Positions 49,477 to 61,746 of a DNA stretch of 64,000 bases are shown one piece after another. The notes under the pieces are model-generated. The model had not been told where the DNA came from, did no database searches, and saw only the letters and a list, made by a program, of their open reading frames with translations. Every line of letters begins with the position of its first letter. Position 1 is the first letter of the stretch. The DNA lies in NCBI RefSeq assembly GCF_014851395.1, contig NW_024040485.1, forward strand, positions 19,980,618 through 20,044,617, in the 5' to 3' direction. This DNA is from Micropterus salmoides (Eukaryota; Chordata; Actinopteri; Centrarchiformes; Centrarchidae). Made by a program: the position numbers and the translations under genes.

Positions 49477-51317
49477 ATGGCTCCCAGAGGTATGATCACC
49501 GTGACAACCATTCTCCTCTGCTTCATACTGGGCCTGCTCAGTCCGGCTCCAGCTGCCTGTAAGTTTATTTCATCAAATTTTGTCAATCGGATTAAAATAC
49601 AGTAGATATTTCATCAGGACCCTAAGCTGAACTGAACAGTAAATCATGTGGTGTGTGTTTGTGTGTGTGTGTGTGTGTATGTTTGCAGTAGGTTCCCATA
49701 TGGGCAAAGCCTGTTGTACAAGATACAATAGGAAGCCAGTACCGTTCCAGCGTATAAAAGGCTACAGAGAACAAACAACCACGGAAAACTGCCGCATCGA
49801 GGCGATCATGTAAGACTCTCTCCAACAAAACTACAACCCTGCCAGTCCCAATCTGAATCGCTGACTATGATATTTGAATTTCATGGTCTCAAAAATAAGA
49901 AATAATAACAAGAAAATCAAAACATTAAAATAAGCAGGCAGCTCAAATAAAATCAGGATATGCTTTCTGATAAAAGTGTGTTTTTAAAAGAGACATAAAA
50001 GAAGACACTGAATTTCCTCAGGCAGATTGTTCTAGAGCCTCTGGGCCCTGACATCAAAGTTCTGTCCCCTTTAGTTTTCAGCCTGGATTCAGGAAGAGAC
50101 AGGAGACCGCTACCCAAAGATCTCAAACTATGCAAAGGCAGAAATTAAAAGATACAAACCATAATCCAGAGCCTTAAAAGTAATCAATAAGATCTTAAAA
50201 TCAAACCTAAAATAAACAGGTACCCAATGTAAAGAGGCTAAAAGTTTTTTGAATTTAGACTAGAGAAGAATGTCAGACTTTTATGACAGACGCTGGTGAA
50301 GACTAACTGATTTCACTGTTTGGACTTATTAAATATATATATAAAAGATGCTTGTAATTGTTTTGTGGAAAGCAGCACTAAGGTTTCGTAGACTTTCTTG
50401 CCATAAAAATAAGCCACTGAGCATTCTGCTGTCTGACTTTCATAACTGATCAAAGCAGCTGTTTGGTCTGCCCCATATCTTTGTGATATGTGTGTGTTTG
50501 TTATTTGTTTGAAGCTGTCTAATCTTTAAGATTGACAAAATCCAACTACACAACAAATCTGTGCATCAAACCTGCATATATTTTTTTTATTGTACTGACT
50601 GAAATGTGTCAAAAAGTGTACCAAAAAAGTACTGAAAGCTAGGACTGAATACTTGGTCAGATACTTATTCTTTTGATCAGATATGTCATGATTTAAATCA
50701 TATATATTAGACTTTATTTTATTTCAAGTTTCTGCAAGGCTACATTGTGTTACTGTAAGATAAAGTAAAACACTATGCATTTGCAAGCATCTGTTAAACT
50801 TTGTTAAAAAAAACTTTGTTAAAAAAAAGAAAATTGCAGAAAAACTTTATATCTTTTATATTCCTCAATAAAAAAGTGTTGTTTTAATATATGTACTGGA
50901 ACATAAATATATATATACCTATACTACTATACTAATGTATTATACTAATGTATATATAGTGCTCTTTATAAGTGTATGTGTGTCTGATAATGTGTCTCAC
51001 TATTGTAGTTTCTACACGGTTAAGAAGATTGAGATATGTGCAACACAGAAGGATGAGTGGGTGAGGAAAACTCTGGAATTACTCAGGTATGAGACTAGTT
51101 TCGGTTTAGACATGGACGCTAAAACAGTGTTTTCTTTTGTTTGAGTAAAAACTCTTCTCTTCTTTATAGTTCCAAACTGAAGAAGATGTCCAAGGCTGAC
51201 TCTGTTGCAGGTGAAACCAAGATGAGGAAAAGTGTAACTTCTTCATTTACTGATGGAAGTGGATCTTTCCTCCATACCACGGACACTTCCCCAAACAGCA
51301 CTCAAAGCTTCTATTAG
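49477..51317 (+). CDS. CC chemokine A (CCL20-like), 142 residues
   Basis: A secreted chemoattractant of leukocytes through a CC chemokine receptor. Exons are 49477-49558, 49689-49809, 51009-51086 and 51170-51317, all GT-AG and in phase. A hydrophobic signal peptide occupies about 1-27. The Cys-Cys pair is at 36-37 (KACCTRYN), with C62 and C78 completing the four-cysteine pattern. Family landmarks are IEAIIFYT, ICATQKDEWV and a basic helix ending LSSKLKKMSK. Four exons, the IxAIIFxT block and neighbourhood with an EPHA4-like gene favour CCL20; CCL25 or CCL19/21 types are possible. Oddly, residues 101-142 form a Ser/Thr-rich tail with an N-glycosylation sequon (NST), absent from ordinary CCL20. 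A dispersed repeat sits in intron 2. Poly(A) signal at 51680-51685. Confidence 0.85.
49651..49679 (+). repeat. (GT)n microsatellite in chemokine A intron 1
   Basis: A GT run that ends nine bases before the acceptor of exon 2, inside the region of the polypyrimidine tract. Confidence 0.85.
49930..50250. repeat. dispersed teleost repeat in chemokine A intron 2
   Basis: Contains 'gtgtgtttttaaaagagac', 'gattgttctagagcctctgg', 'gccctgacatcaaagttct', 'cctttagttttcagcctgga' and 'acccaatgtaaagaggct'. I recognise this as a frequent interspersed repeat of spiny-rayed fishes that often causes false protein predictions. The frame on the minus strand at 49953-50135 belongs to it. Confidence 0.7.
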
Positions 51318-51679
51318 CAAAAACTAGGTTGTGGTGTTAGAGATTTGAAATTAAAATTTCAGTGAATGTTTGAGAGAGAATGGACCTATTGTAATCCAGT
51401 CATGTCGGGGATATTATCTCTGAAAAAGTAAAGAAAAGCTAACTACTTTTACTTGCCTAAACATCAGCATCAGCTCCCGAATACTCCATGTAATCACAAG
51501 TAGGGTGGGGACAATCAGAGGATCAGCTTTGAGATCATTGATGTACATTATGTGCTTAGTCACTTAACAAATCTTAACATAAACATCATAGTTTTTCTAT
51601 GATTTTGTGACTATGTTGTTTCATCTCCTGCTATGAATCTCCTGCTTATTCAAGTTAATGTGCTAATATCCAATAATCC

Positions 51680-51685
51680 AATAAA
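51680..51685 (+). terminator. AATAAA poly(A) signal of chemokine A
   Basis: A canonical hexamer 363 bases after the stop codon at 51315-51317, within AT-rich sequence. Confidence 0.55.
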
Positions 51686-52346
51686 TTTACGTCATAGTGC
51701 TCTCCCATTGTCCACATTTATTTAATGAAACTACAACACAGGTGTGTCATGTAACTTTCCATGTAGCCAAGGCTAATTTATTGTTAAAATTTATTTTAGA
51801 GAGCAATTAGTGGTTTAAACCATCTTATAACATATGTTAAAATACCATGTAATGCCTGGATAGGAAAGCCCCTTTATCGTCACTAAAAGCTATATTTTCC
51901 CAACAATAGGCTCACAAACTGCGTAGACTGCTGCTCCGCATGGTGTATGTTTTAGTGGCGTGATGTGTGCCTGGTATACTTAGAAAAAGATTCTGCCAGC
52001 AAAACTGCTGGAAGGTGTCTGAAAACTTTTCAATGAGCTGTCCTGCCCCCCAGAGCTCATGCAAATGCATGACATGACTGGCAGAGAGGCAGTCTCTTGT
52101 GCTATTTCAGATCAGCACCCCAAGGGGTTGGTGCAGGAGTCAGACAAGGTGACTCCCTCAGTGACTCGCTCTTCTCATCCAAACTATCCTGAAGTAACTT
52201 CATGTCAACACTAGATGGCAGGGTCGATTTGTAAAAAATAACTGTGCCTCTGTTGGCTACATGATGAGGCCTTGATGCTCATTTGATTTAGCGCAGCAAC
52301 CTTTGATTATAATAACAACAACAGATGTGGTAAGAGGACAAGAACA

Positions 52347-52352
52347 TTTATT
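52347..52352 (-). terminator. AATAAA poly(A) signal of chemokine B
   Basis: Plus-strand TTTATT gives AATAAA in the transcript, 257 bases after the chemokine B stop codon. About 660 bases separate it from the signal of the converging gene A. Confidence 0.5.
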
Positions 52353-52608
52353 TAGTGTACAGCAAACATCAGATGATCAGCTGTATTACTCTGTATGCAC
52401 ATCATAGACGCATTTTGTATCTTTAATCTCTGTAAAGCTTTTTGTTAACTGAACACAGACAAGAAATGATAAAGACAATGAAAAGACAAATAAATAGAGC
52501 TAGAAATAAATATTAAATATGGCACACTAACATTAGAAAGCATTTTAAATATTTTAAATTAATGCAAGACAATTGTCTATAGATAGTCATAATGGCGAGG
52601 AGTGCTTT

Positions 52609-53361
52609 CTAAGGGCCGGAGGTTGTACTGTTCTTCTTTGCTTTGCGGGCCTGCCTGTAAAACACACAAAGAAGAGATAACAGTTCAAATAACAGTTTTT
52701 GCTGTCCCTGAGTATACCTGATATATCATGTCTGAAGCAACCAACTAGCAAAAATGGACACTACTGAGACTGACTGACATGACAAAGGCCTACTCACTCT
52801 AGCTCCTTAATCTTGTCAAACACCCAGTCCTGTTTCCAGTGGCTGCAGACTTCTCCCTGTGTGGTCTCAAATCTGGGTTATAAAAAAAAAAAGCTTAACC
52901 ACAAGCACAAAGCCAATATTTACTGGATTTTCAAATATATAACATTTCTGACCATCACTCTGTTTGATAAAATAAGGAGGTGATTCTTACATGACAGCGC
53001 GGACACATGGGGGGTTCTTCCTCTGGATCCTGTAGCCCAAGATGGGAGCAGTGACATTCATGACACTGACCTCAGTGCAGCACTTGACTATCTTGATTTC
53101 TGTTTTTTTCACAAAACAAACAAGGACTGGTTATTATGAGCGTACATCTCTTTCATTTGCAACATAAAATCTGAATAAATTATTATTTTCATCAGAACCA
53201 TTTCAAATCTGCACGGCAGGTTTGGTATGTGTGCTGTCCTGGAGCAGACTGTAATATGGTGCAGGATCTCTGACAGGCCACTTACCAGAAGCCGTTGCTG
53301 CCATTGCCAGAACCCCGGCGAGGAGAGCCAGGCATGCCAGTCTTCTGATGCACAGCTGCAT
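52609..53361 (-). CDS. CC chemokine B, 101 residues
   Basis: A secreted CC chemokine on the minus strand with exons 53361-53286, 53099-52991, 52872-52798 and 52654-52609, in phase with GT-AG borders. A signal peptide covers about 1-25 (RRLACLALLAGVLAMAATAS). The four cysteines are C32-C33 (VKCCTEVS), C57 and C71. Family landmarks are ILGYRIQ, CVRAVIFETTQGEVC and WVFDKIKELE, followed by a short basic tail (ARKAKK). NVT and NST N-glycosylation sequons are present. It shares the four-exon plan with gene A but its subfamily is unclear; CCL20-, CCL25- or CCL27/28-like types were considered and none fits well. A clear TATA box lies 96 bases upstream. Its 3' end faces that of gene A. Confidence 0.85.
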
Positions 53362-53456
53362 GGTTACTGCGTGAGATGTTCCAGATGTTCTTTGCAGACG
53401 CTGACCGTTTGATCTGGCAGATGGAGACGACTTATCTTCTTGGACCAGACCGCTCG

Positions 53457-53464
53457 ATTTTATA
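53457..53464 (-). promoter_or_regulatory. TATA box of chemokine B
   Basis: Reads TATAAAAT on the minus strand, 96 bases before the start codon and followed by CGAGCGG. This fits a TATA-driven, inducible chemokine promoter with a 5' UTR of about 65 bases. Confidence 0.65.
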
Positions 53465-53819
53465 CTATGAAAAGAGGAACCAGGGCAAACTGACCGGATG
53501 AACTGACTCTCAGGGCTTTCTACATAGAGTGTGTGTGGGTTCAGGGTGGGGGAAAGGATGTACTGACCAATTCCTTTTTTTTTTGTGATTTCATCATGAC
53601 ATTGACTGAGCTTTTTTTTTTTACTTTTTCTATTACATTTATGCCTGTCAGTAACAACTAACTTAAAGTTAAATAAAATACATTTATCTACAAATAACAA
53701 ACAAATAAACCTAATATAGCAGATGTTCAGCAGGTGCATCCTATGTTTAGTATTGTTAAATGTATTCTGTGCGGGGTTTGCATATTCGTACCATGTTCTT
53801 GAGGGTTTCTTCACAGTGT

Positions 53820-54020
53820 TTCTTGGCGCAGCACAAAGACATGCAAGTTTAGGTTAACTGACAACTTTAATCGCCTGTGCATGGCAACATGACTAAAACT
53901 GTGTCTATAAATGTTGGCTGTGAGATAGACTGGGATCCTGTCCAAGGTGTTCCCACATTCTTACACAATGCATAATGGGATACATTCCAACCCCGAGTGC
54001 TAAACAGGGTAAGCTAGAAT
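53820..54020. repeat. degenerate dispersed teleost repeat
   Basis: Contains 'aaagacatgcaagtttaggt', 'tgagatagactgggatcctg', 'acattccaaccccgagtgct' and 'aagctagaatagagaaca'. This is a decayed copy of the family also seen at 17125-17385, in the opposite orientation. Confidence 0.5.
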
Positions 54021-55959
54021 AGAGAACAGATAAATACATTGAAATGTGGGATTCATATTTTACCGTATTAACAGCAATGATCTTTATTAACCTGGCTAGT
54101 TAACTGTAATATCCATATTATGGTGTTTTAAATGATTTATATAAATCTTGCTGATTTCAGCAATTTAAAGTATACATCACGTGTCACTCTGCCCAATGCG
54201 TCATCTGTCTCTCTTTCTATCCCTCCTATTTCTCTGGTGCTGGGTGTCATGGTCGGTAAAATGGCAAGAAAAGGGGAAGGAAGGGGATCCTAAGGCTTTC
54301 CGAAGCATATTTCCAAACATCCTCCACCCAAATTTGGTCATTTGTCCTTGCATGCACCGTCATAATAGCTACATGTCTCAACTTGTTTGAGGGGACCTTT
54401 ATAATTTAGACGATTCACAGAGCATAAAGGATCGACATTACTGTGCAAGTAGAAATGTATTCTTTAATATAATGAATATCTGATTTTCACTGCAGTTTAC
54501 TTGCAGACAAAAAGCAACTGAATCTGCACTGACTGGGTTTTGCTTGCTTTAAAATAATCATTTAAACATTTTGAATGTGTGGCCCTTGCAAATGTCTATT
54601 AAAGTAACATTATGTAAGATTTGTTATTTAGTGCCGTTTGGTGCTCCTACCATTTCACAGTGTAATTCACAGCTGTGTAAATTAGGACAGTTGTACATGT
54701 GCATTTGTTTTGATTTTGTTACTTGTTACAACTTTGCTAAAACAACCAAACATCAAGCAAGTGCCACCCCACAATGGCGCTGTTCTCCACCAGCAGCAGC
54801 ATAATGTTGCGTGCGGCGCAAGAGCACAAACCGATGTCCGAGTGAGTTATCTAGTAACTTGCTAACATCAACTAAATATTCATAGCTAGCAGATAAACTT
54901 GATAAAGTCTGTGAAACCTCTGGCTGATTTTGCTTGTGTCAAAAACTTCGCTAAAACAGGCAAACAAAGCAAGTGCAACAACACATGAGACAGCCAGCTA
55001 GCTACTAAGTTATTATTTACTAGTCCAACAGAAAGAACGCCAGCTCAGCATGTGTCCAGCATCCTTTCAGCTCTTTTAGCTCCCGTTGGCCAGTTTGCAT
55101 ATTTACTTATAATATATATACTATTGTCCAGTCTCTTGTGACAATGGTGACTCTATCTTTTTCTCTTCCTTGCTTCCTTCGACGTCTTCTTCAGTCTCTT
55201 CACAGCCTCTGCCATGATGTCCATACTGAGAATTCTGAGCTAGCTTCTTCCAAAAAAAACCCTACACTGTACATTAAATACTTTTTGCTTCTTCCTATAG
55301 CTTGCTTGCTGAAGAGTCGTGTTGGTGCCATATAAGCATTACACTATTGTTGTGATAAATGCAAGCTGCGAGCCTGGAGTGGCAATGACAGCGACGCCAT
55401 TCACCCTATTACATGTAAGAGTACTACGGCTAGATTATTAATGGAAAAGTAATCGAAACCGAAATTCAGAACCTCTTACCAACATAACCGCCTTCACTTT
55501 CCATCAGTTGGGGAAACAACAGACATTTATTAACGGACACACAGTGGCCTACACATACATTTACTGGCAGACTGACAAGTTATGCTAATGCTTTTGCTTT
55601 CAGTGATCGCTCTCTCACATTTGCTCACTAACACACTCGCTAAACACACAAATTTGCACAGCCTTTCAAAGACCTAACTTTGGAGCTGTTACAACAGCAC
55701 CTGTCATGTAGCTGTCTGTAGAAGAATGAGGAGAGGAAGCTAGCCTTGAGTGTTACCATGAGTGCACTGTATGCAAGTGAAACATTGATATCAATGACCA
55801 TGTGAAATTTTCATTCAGCAGCGGCGATGTGCTTCTGTGCTCGCCACAGACTGTCTGGTGCTGCCCTCCGAGTTCAGCCTTTTGCTTTCTGTCAACATAA
55901 CGCTATTTAGCAGTTAGATAATCGATTTTTGACATTTGTGAAAAATCCTACCTTTAATA

Positions 55960-56070
55960 GTTGTAATAATATTACTATTTTGGAAATAGTAATCTGTTAC
56001 ACTACTAGTTACTGGGAAAAGTAATATTATTACAGTAACGCGTAACTGAGTAACATATTACGGCCCACCA
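55960..56070. repeat. fish repeat with GTAACGCGTAACT terminus
   Basis: The text 'ttacactactagttactggg' and 'acagtaacgcgtaactgagt' ending 'tattacggcccaccac' resembles a known abundant fish repeat whose end reads 'gtaacgcgttactgcccaac'. Confidence 0.55.
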
Positions 56071-56875
56071 CATTTCTCAGTGTTTTCAGAAAGCGGGAAC
56101 CTCCAGGTCTGACAAGTGAGGCGAACGTGCAAGCCCCTCCTCTGGTTGCAAAAAGAAGTCCGGTGTAACACCAAAATCTGTGACCAGATTCTGTGACTAC
56201 ACCTAAACGACGATGTTTTCCTAACCATAACCAAGTACTTTTGGTGCCTAAACCCAACCAAACTGCAATTACTTCACATTGTCAACAAAGCCTCTGGCGC
56301 TTAACTTCCAATTTGGGTCACAGAATATGATAGGTTACACATTTTGGTGTCACACCAGTTCCATTACATTATTGTCTTCTTCAATACAGTAAGATGTTCA
56401 CTTAGTAAATTATGGTCCAATTTAGAGAAAAATAGACCATAAAGCAGAGTATGCTTTAGGGCAGGACTATCTTGTGATTGACAAATCGATACCATAGTAA
56501 CCTGTCAATCTGGCAAAGTGACTTGCATCCGGCAATGTATAAATTTAACCAGCGCCAGTGAAAAAGCTTATTAAGAGTTGGTTGTTCATTTTCTCTGGTG
56601 AGTACCTTTTGTTTATTGCCTGTTGTATGCTAGCCAAAATTTTGTTCGCAGTTAAAATTATAGTTAACATCAATTACAGATGCATCTTGCTAACCAAGCT
56701 AGCTAGCGTCACACCTGGAGCCACTGACTTCACCGTTTCGTCCAAATCTGATCACGTCCGGTGCCGCTGGTTGCAAAAAATCAACATGGTAGTTCCCTAC
56801 CAGCCAATCTCAAGGCTTGAAAACGGTGACTACATCCACTTCTTTTATACAGTCTATGGTTTTCAGTGAATAATG
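56071..56875. repeat. probable composite of dispersed fish repeats
   Basis: Carries 'ccataaccaagtacttttgg', 'gtgcctaaacccaacc' and, at the end, 'cttcttttatacagtctatgg'. I recognise these phrases from repetitive fish DNA. The open frames 56030-56261 and 56558-56869 run through it and are not genes. Confidence 0.45.
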
Positions 56876-58995
56876 ATAAAAAAAGTTAATTCACAGTAAT
56901 AATTAACTAAAACTGCAAATTGCAGAGACCCTGGGATTTTGTTGCTGAGTGTCAATGTCCAGTCTTTTAGCAAAAAGACAGATCTCATACTTTCTCAGTA
57001 TGCTTTGATGAGGCCCAAAGCTTTATTTCTCAAAAAACCATGTCCTATTTCTGTCTTAAGAAGGTACTAAAGTATTTCTAATTAATTTTGCAGAAGCTTG
57101 CAGGTTTGAAATGGGTGGCCACTATGCCAAAGGACAAGATCTGCTGATAACAAAGAAAATAAAACCACAGCATACAGTAGTTTAGTCCTAAGGGACTAAT
57201 CCTGTAAATTGTGTGTATGTCACAACAGAGACACGTTATATAGAACAAAAACATGGTTAAGACAAAATTTATAATGCTGAAAATGTGTTTTAACATCCAT
57301 AAATGTCAGCACCTGGTGAGAAAATCACTGCCATTGTTATCGATCGACAATCCTTATTAACCCTTCATATATACATTATTATGATCTTTAAAGAAGAAGG
57401 AAAAATTGGCACTGACACCTACTCTACACTTCCTGACGTTTGTAGTCTAAATTTTGTTTGGTTTGTATCTCATCAACCTGTCTTTTGTCGTTGTTACAGA
57501 AGGACTATTTTTAGTTTGTGTGTTTGCAATTAATGTGCTTGATGATAACATTATCATACATGAGATACAATCCACAGTAAGATGAAGATTGACATGTGCT
57601 TAAACTCTTCAGAAAAACATCAGTATTTATATGTTGTAATAATGTAATGTAATTTAATGTAAAAATAATTTATATACATCTCAAAATGTATAGCTTTATA
57701 CAGAGCACCCTTACCAATGTCAACTGATATTGAATTACAAATCCTTGACTTTTCTTTTTCTTTTTTTTTTGAATGAAACATTAGAATTCCATGTAAATAA
57801 AAAGCAGAAGCGATTACTCAAAATGAGGAAGGAAGCATGAACTGCACTTGCACATGCACTGTCTGATTCATGAATTGAAAAAGAAAGTTTCTTTTATGCA
57901 AATCATTCACACGATTTTATCTTCATCCTTATCAAAGCTGTTAATCTAACAGATTTAGTCAGATTATGACTGTAACTGTGACTGTATGAGGATTTATCAA
58001 AGTCAACAATCCAAGCACATTGCCACACTGGGTCATGACATCTCTCACTCATATCACTATCTTTATGGGCTCCAATTTACTACTAATGAGAAAACAATAT
58101 AGTGCTACTTTGTAGAACAATCTAAAAGTGATTGCAGTTCAGCACTTAGTGGCACGACTATCAGTAAGTCATAATAACAGAATATCATTGAGACAGGATA
58201 ATGCTAACTAAAGACAATTGACCCATGTGAAACTCGACTATAAGACATGGCTGAGACATGGCTGTAGAAGAGTTGAATTCCTGGTCTCATTTTAATTTTG
58301 TGTTCACTTTTCTAGATTTATAAGTATAATCTAATTTTGCTTAAGCATTGGCTCTCATGAGTGATAATCCACCATATGTTCTGCATTATGATATAAGTCT
58401 TATTAATCATTTCCTCAGTCATCAGTTGGTCTCATTTGGACTCATTCTCAAAAGTGAATGTGATGCACTCTCTCTGTGCTGTCTTTGGTGATGTACTACT
58501 TATTAAGGACTGTGGAGGCCAAGGATGGGAGTGAGTAAAACACAAAATGCTGCAGAAAAACAAAAACAAATATCACATGGCTCTCTTTACATTTGGAAAA
58601 AAGTCAACAACACCGACTTATTAATTACATTGTTTGTCCTGGCCTACAAAAATCACAGAGGCCTATACGTTTGAGCCTTTTCCAATCTAATCCTCCTCCT
58701 ACTGACTGGAAACAACTTGTTGTGTAAGTGCCTTCAAAGACACTTACATATATGTATATATACTATTACAAAAATAGTTTGAATGTAACTGTTTTCTGAT
58801 CTGCCATTGCTATGGGTAAAGTTTGGTTAGATTTAGGCCCAATAACTACATGGATAAAGCTGCAATAACTAAAGCTTAATAGCTAAAACAATGAGCTGAG
58901 ACTCACTATAAAGCTCTGTACAGCCAAGGGGAGCTTCAGAATCAGGTTCACCACAATAAACAACCTTCATGTTTTCACATTATTTTCATATTGTC

Positions 58996-59533
58996 TGTTA
59001 CGACTGACCTGTGGGCCGTTTATGTGTATATGGGATGTTGTGCTAGTGTCTTTTCCCTCTCTGCCCTAAGCAGGATCTTGCCAACCCCCCAGTGCTGCAG
59101 CCAGCAACCTGAGGAGCGCGGCTGATTTCCCTCTCCTAATGAGTGGAGAGTATAAGGGCTGGAGAAGGAAGCTGCTCTGGGTGAGAGTATGGTGGTCTAC
59201 AGCGAAAGAGACAGTGTTACAGTGTGAGAGTGTCATGATTTACTGTTTTTGTTTGCACTGTGTGCTAGTGTGTGCTAGTTTGCTATCACTATTTTTGCAT
59301 TTGTATTTATCAATTACCTTAGTTCCCTTTAAAAAGGACCGTTGTTGCTTGCTTCCCTTTTGGGAGTTGTTTTCTGTTGATTGTGCATTTAGAGACAATT
59401 TTCGTTAAATATTGTAAATAAACCCCTTTTTCTTAACTTACTCCTGTTTCCTTGTTTTCTTCTGCCTTGGAACAAATAAATTAATTGCACTTACCTCCTC
59501 CCCCGGGGCTTCAATCTGAGGTTCGTAACCTCA
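58996..59533 (+). mobile_element. possible solo LTR
   Basis: The unit starts TGTTACGAC and ends near GTTCGTAACCTCA, giving short inverted ends. Inside, in order, are a TATAAGGG box (about 59152) and an AATAAA (59417-59422) followed by T-rich sequence. This order of promoter and poly(A) signal is typical of an LTR of about 540 bases. I saw no internal retroelement coding sequence on either side and no clear target duplication, so it is either a solo LTR or another repeat. Confidence 0.4.
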
Positions 59534-60808
59534 GATTACTACTCAACGCATTTCATTAAAAACATGATCAATTTCGATTATCCTAAAATCTTCAAATGAA
59601 CCACAGTATCCCTAAACACAATACACTTTCTCCTGGTTACCTTTGACGTCAAACTTTACTCTTTCAGTAAGCTAACTAACTTCCATCCATCTTGAACTTT
59701 TCCTTTGCTTATAATAAGATGTATTTGCACATGCTAATGCCCTCTGTTGGACAACTGCACTTATTCCATGTAATATAAACTATTCCCTGAGAAGTGATTA
59801 TAAATATTAAGTTAATTAAGTATTAAGTAATTATCTTAATATATATCATGCCACTTCTGCCTGATGTTGTGGTTGGGATTTGTTGGCACATAATTAGCAT
59901 GACCAGATAACTCTTCTCTAACTGCTGTTTTCTCGGAACTGTTTAGGCAGCCATGATAAGCCACTGGGGAGGGACATTCCACTTTTTCAAAAGAACTGCC
60001 ATGCTTTTCCTGTCATGCACAAAAGAACCTGTGACAACAAATCAGGTTATAGGTTACAGTGGAACAGAACAACATGGTTTAGTGTATCTGTGTATATATA
60101 GATCTGAGTTTGTATGTATAACCTCAAGAGTGCTTGCAAATGCCATGACACCAGCATACAGGAACGTACTGTCTCACTCTGCATGCACTGTGGTATCAAA
60201 AATTAGTATGGCAACATCATTAGCATAAAAATCACTCAACTCAAAAACCTAACTTTAGAAAGCTTCTGTGTGTTAGAAAGCGAGACTGATAATACTTGTA
60301 CTGTAGGAGTGAACCCTAACCTTTGTAGTTGGTTACCTTAAGGCTTTTCCTTTGTGTGTCGTGCTTTAACATTCCTCAAGTTATGAGTCAGTGGATCTAT
60401 TTTTATTTATGCCAAACCTAACAAAGAATCTCAACAGTTTTTCATCTTTTCATCAAGCTCAAGTGTTTGACACCCTTGTATCACAAGTAAAGTTGTAGTG
60501 GGTATTTCCCATGTAATAATTTGGATTCTAAATGTTATAATAATTCATACAAAGAACTCATAGTTCTGCAGTGGAAAATCTATTGACACCCTCAGACCAC
60601 CAGTAATGAGTGAGATGAGGGGTAAAGACCACACTGGTGAGCTGTTGTGGGAGGAAATATATACTCTACTTTCCAGCCGTGTGCGTATCTGTAGGTGCAG
60701 CATGCTCTACTTTCAAGGCATAGATGAATGTGCTGATTGTGTTGGTGTGCTTAAAAAGGGCTTGAAGTACAGACTACACATCATATCTGTTTCAGCTACA
60801 GACACACA

Positions 60809-61453
60809 ATGACAAGTCTCACCTTTGTCTCCGTTTTACTTCTAACTATTATGGTGTGCACCGCCTCAGCTCAAGGTAGGAACAATATGAAGATTTTTGT
60901 CTGTGTGTGTTTTGTTCATTTACGTAACATTTCACATAATGATATGATGTATTATTTCATCTTAGATTATGGAAAAGATGGTGATGATGATGATGTACTG
61001 TAATGTTTTTATCCTAAGGTGGGATAGGCAGTTGTTGTCGACAAATTACAACCACCCAAATCCACAGAGACCGGCTGAAGAGTTATTACAAACAATATAA
61101 ACCATCATGCCCTCTTGAAGCAGTGGTGTAAGTCATCCATTCGGTCAATGTTGGATTTATGTGCATAGTGTCTCATAATAAGTTCATGGATCTTTTGATA
61201 CCAAGTATACATGTATCCTGCGATGCACTGTATTTCAGAAGAATCCATATTCATTTTTATGTTTCGATCAATCATCTTTTCTTCAAAAATGTTGCAACGT
61301 GTTACTGAATGCGTCCTTTCTGTGTTTTTCAACAGATTTACCACGGTGCAAGGCAAGAGACTCTGTTCTGACCCCGGCAAAGTGTGGACAAAGACCAGCA
61401 TGGCCTACATAGATGGAAAGAACTGGCAACTCCAACGAACAACACACAAGTGA
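60809..61453 (+). CDS. CC chemokine C (inflammatory type), 97 residues
   Basis: A secreted CC chemokine with three exons, 60809-60875, 61019-61127 and 61336-61453, in phase with GT/AG borders. The three-exon plan is the usual one for inflammatory CC chemokines and differs from its two neighbours. A signal peptide covers about 1-21. The cysteines are C28-C29 (GSCCRQI), C53 and C69. Landmarks are LKSYYKQY, CPLEAVVFTTVQGKRLC, SDPGKVWTKTSMAY and DGKNWQLQ, which recall the MCP/eotaxin-like fish chemokines. There is no extended tail. A TATATACT at about 60658 or TTAAAAAGG at about 60750 could be the promoter box. Poly(A) signal at 61741-61746. No specific gene symbol can be given. Confidence 0.87.
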
Positions 61454-61740
61454 CACAATGTCCACCTTCACACAAAAAGCCAGCACTATTAAAACAAAAA
61501 TGAAAAGCTCCAGATTTCTCTAATACTGTTCCACAGACTTTGAATGTTACGTTTGATATCATATTTTCTGCATGTTCTTTACCTCATTCTAATGAAGTGA
61601 TTCGCCTTTGTTATGTATAGCTTTCAAATGTATTTTATATTTGTATTATTTGATGTGTAAATATATCATATATAAATACACATATACAGTATATATATAA
61701 TGTAAATATATAAATGATGTGTTATTTACTGACATTAGCT

Positions 61741-61746
61741 AATAAA
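61741..61746 (+). terminator. AATAAA poly(A) signal of chemokine C
   Basis: A canonical hexamer 288 bases after the TGA at 61451-61453, preceded by AT-rich 3' UTR containing a TATATA stretch. Confidence 0.55.

Larger units (their letters stand above)
53465..60650. other. intergenic region between chemokines B and C
   Basis: No exon was recognised. The region is rich in decayed repeats: a fish repeat at about 53820-54020, a 'gtaacgcgtaact' element and its neighbour at 55960-56875, and an LTR-like unit at 58996-59533. A stretch at 54580-55100 looks repeat-derived but I cannot assign it. The rest is AT-rich DNA with nothing I can name. Confidence 0.5.

Noticed and set aside
53203..53814. 203-residue minus-strand open frame over chemokine B
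   Set aside because: It reads through the TATA box and promoter of chemokine B. Only the part from the ATG at 53361 to the donor at 53286 is coding; the rest is intron and upstream DNA.
56558..56869. 103-residue plus-strand open frame
   Set aside because: It runs through phrases known from repetitive fish DNA ('tttatacagtctatgg') and has no recognisable protein or splice structure.
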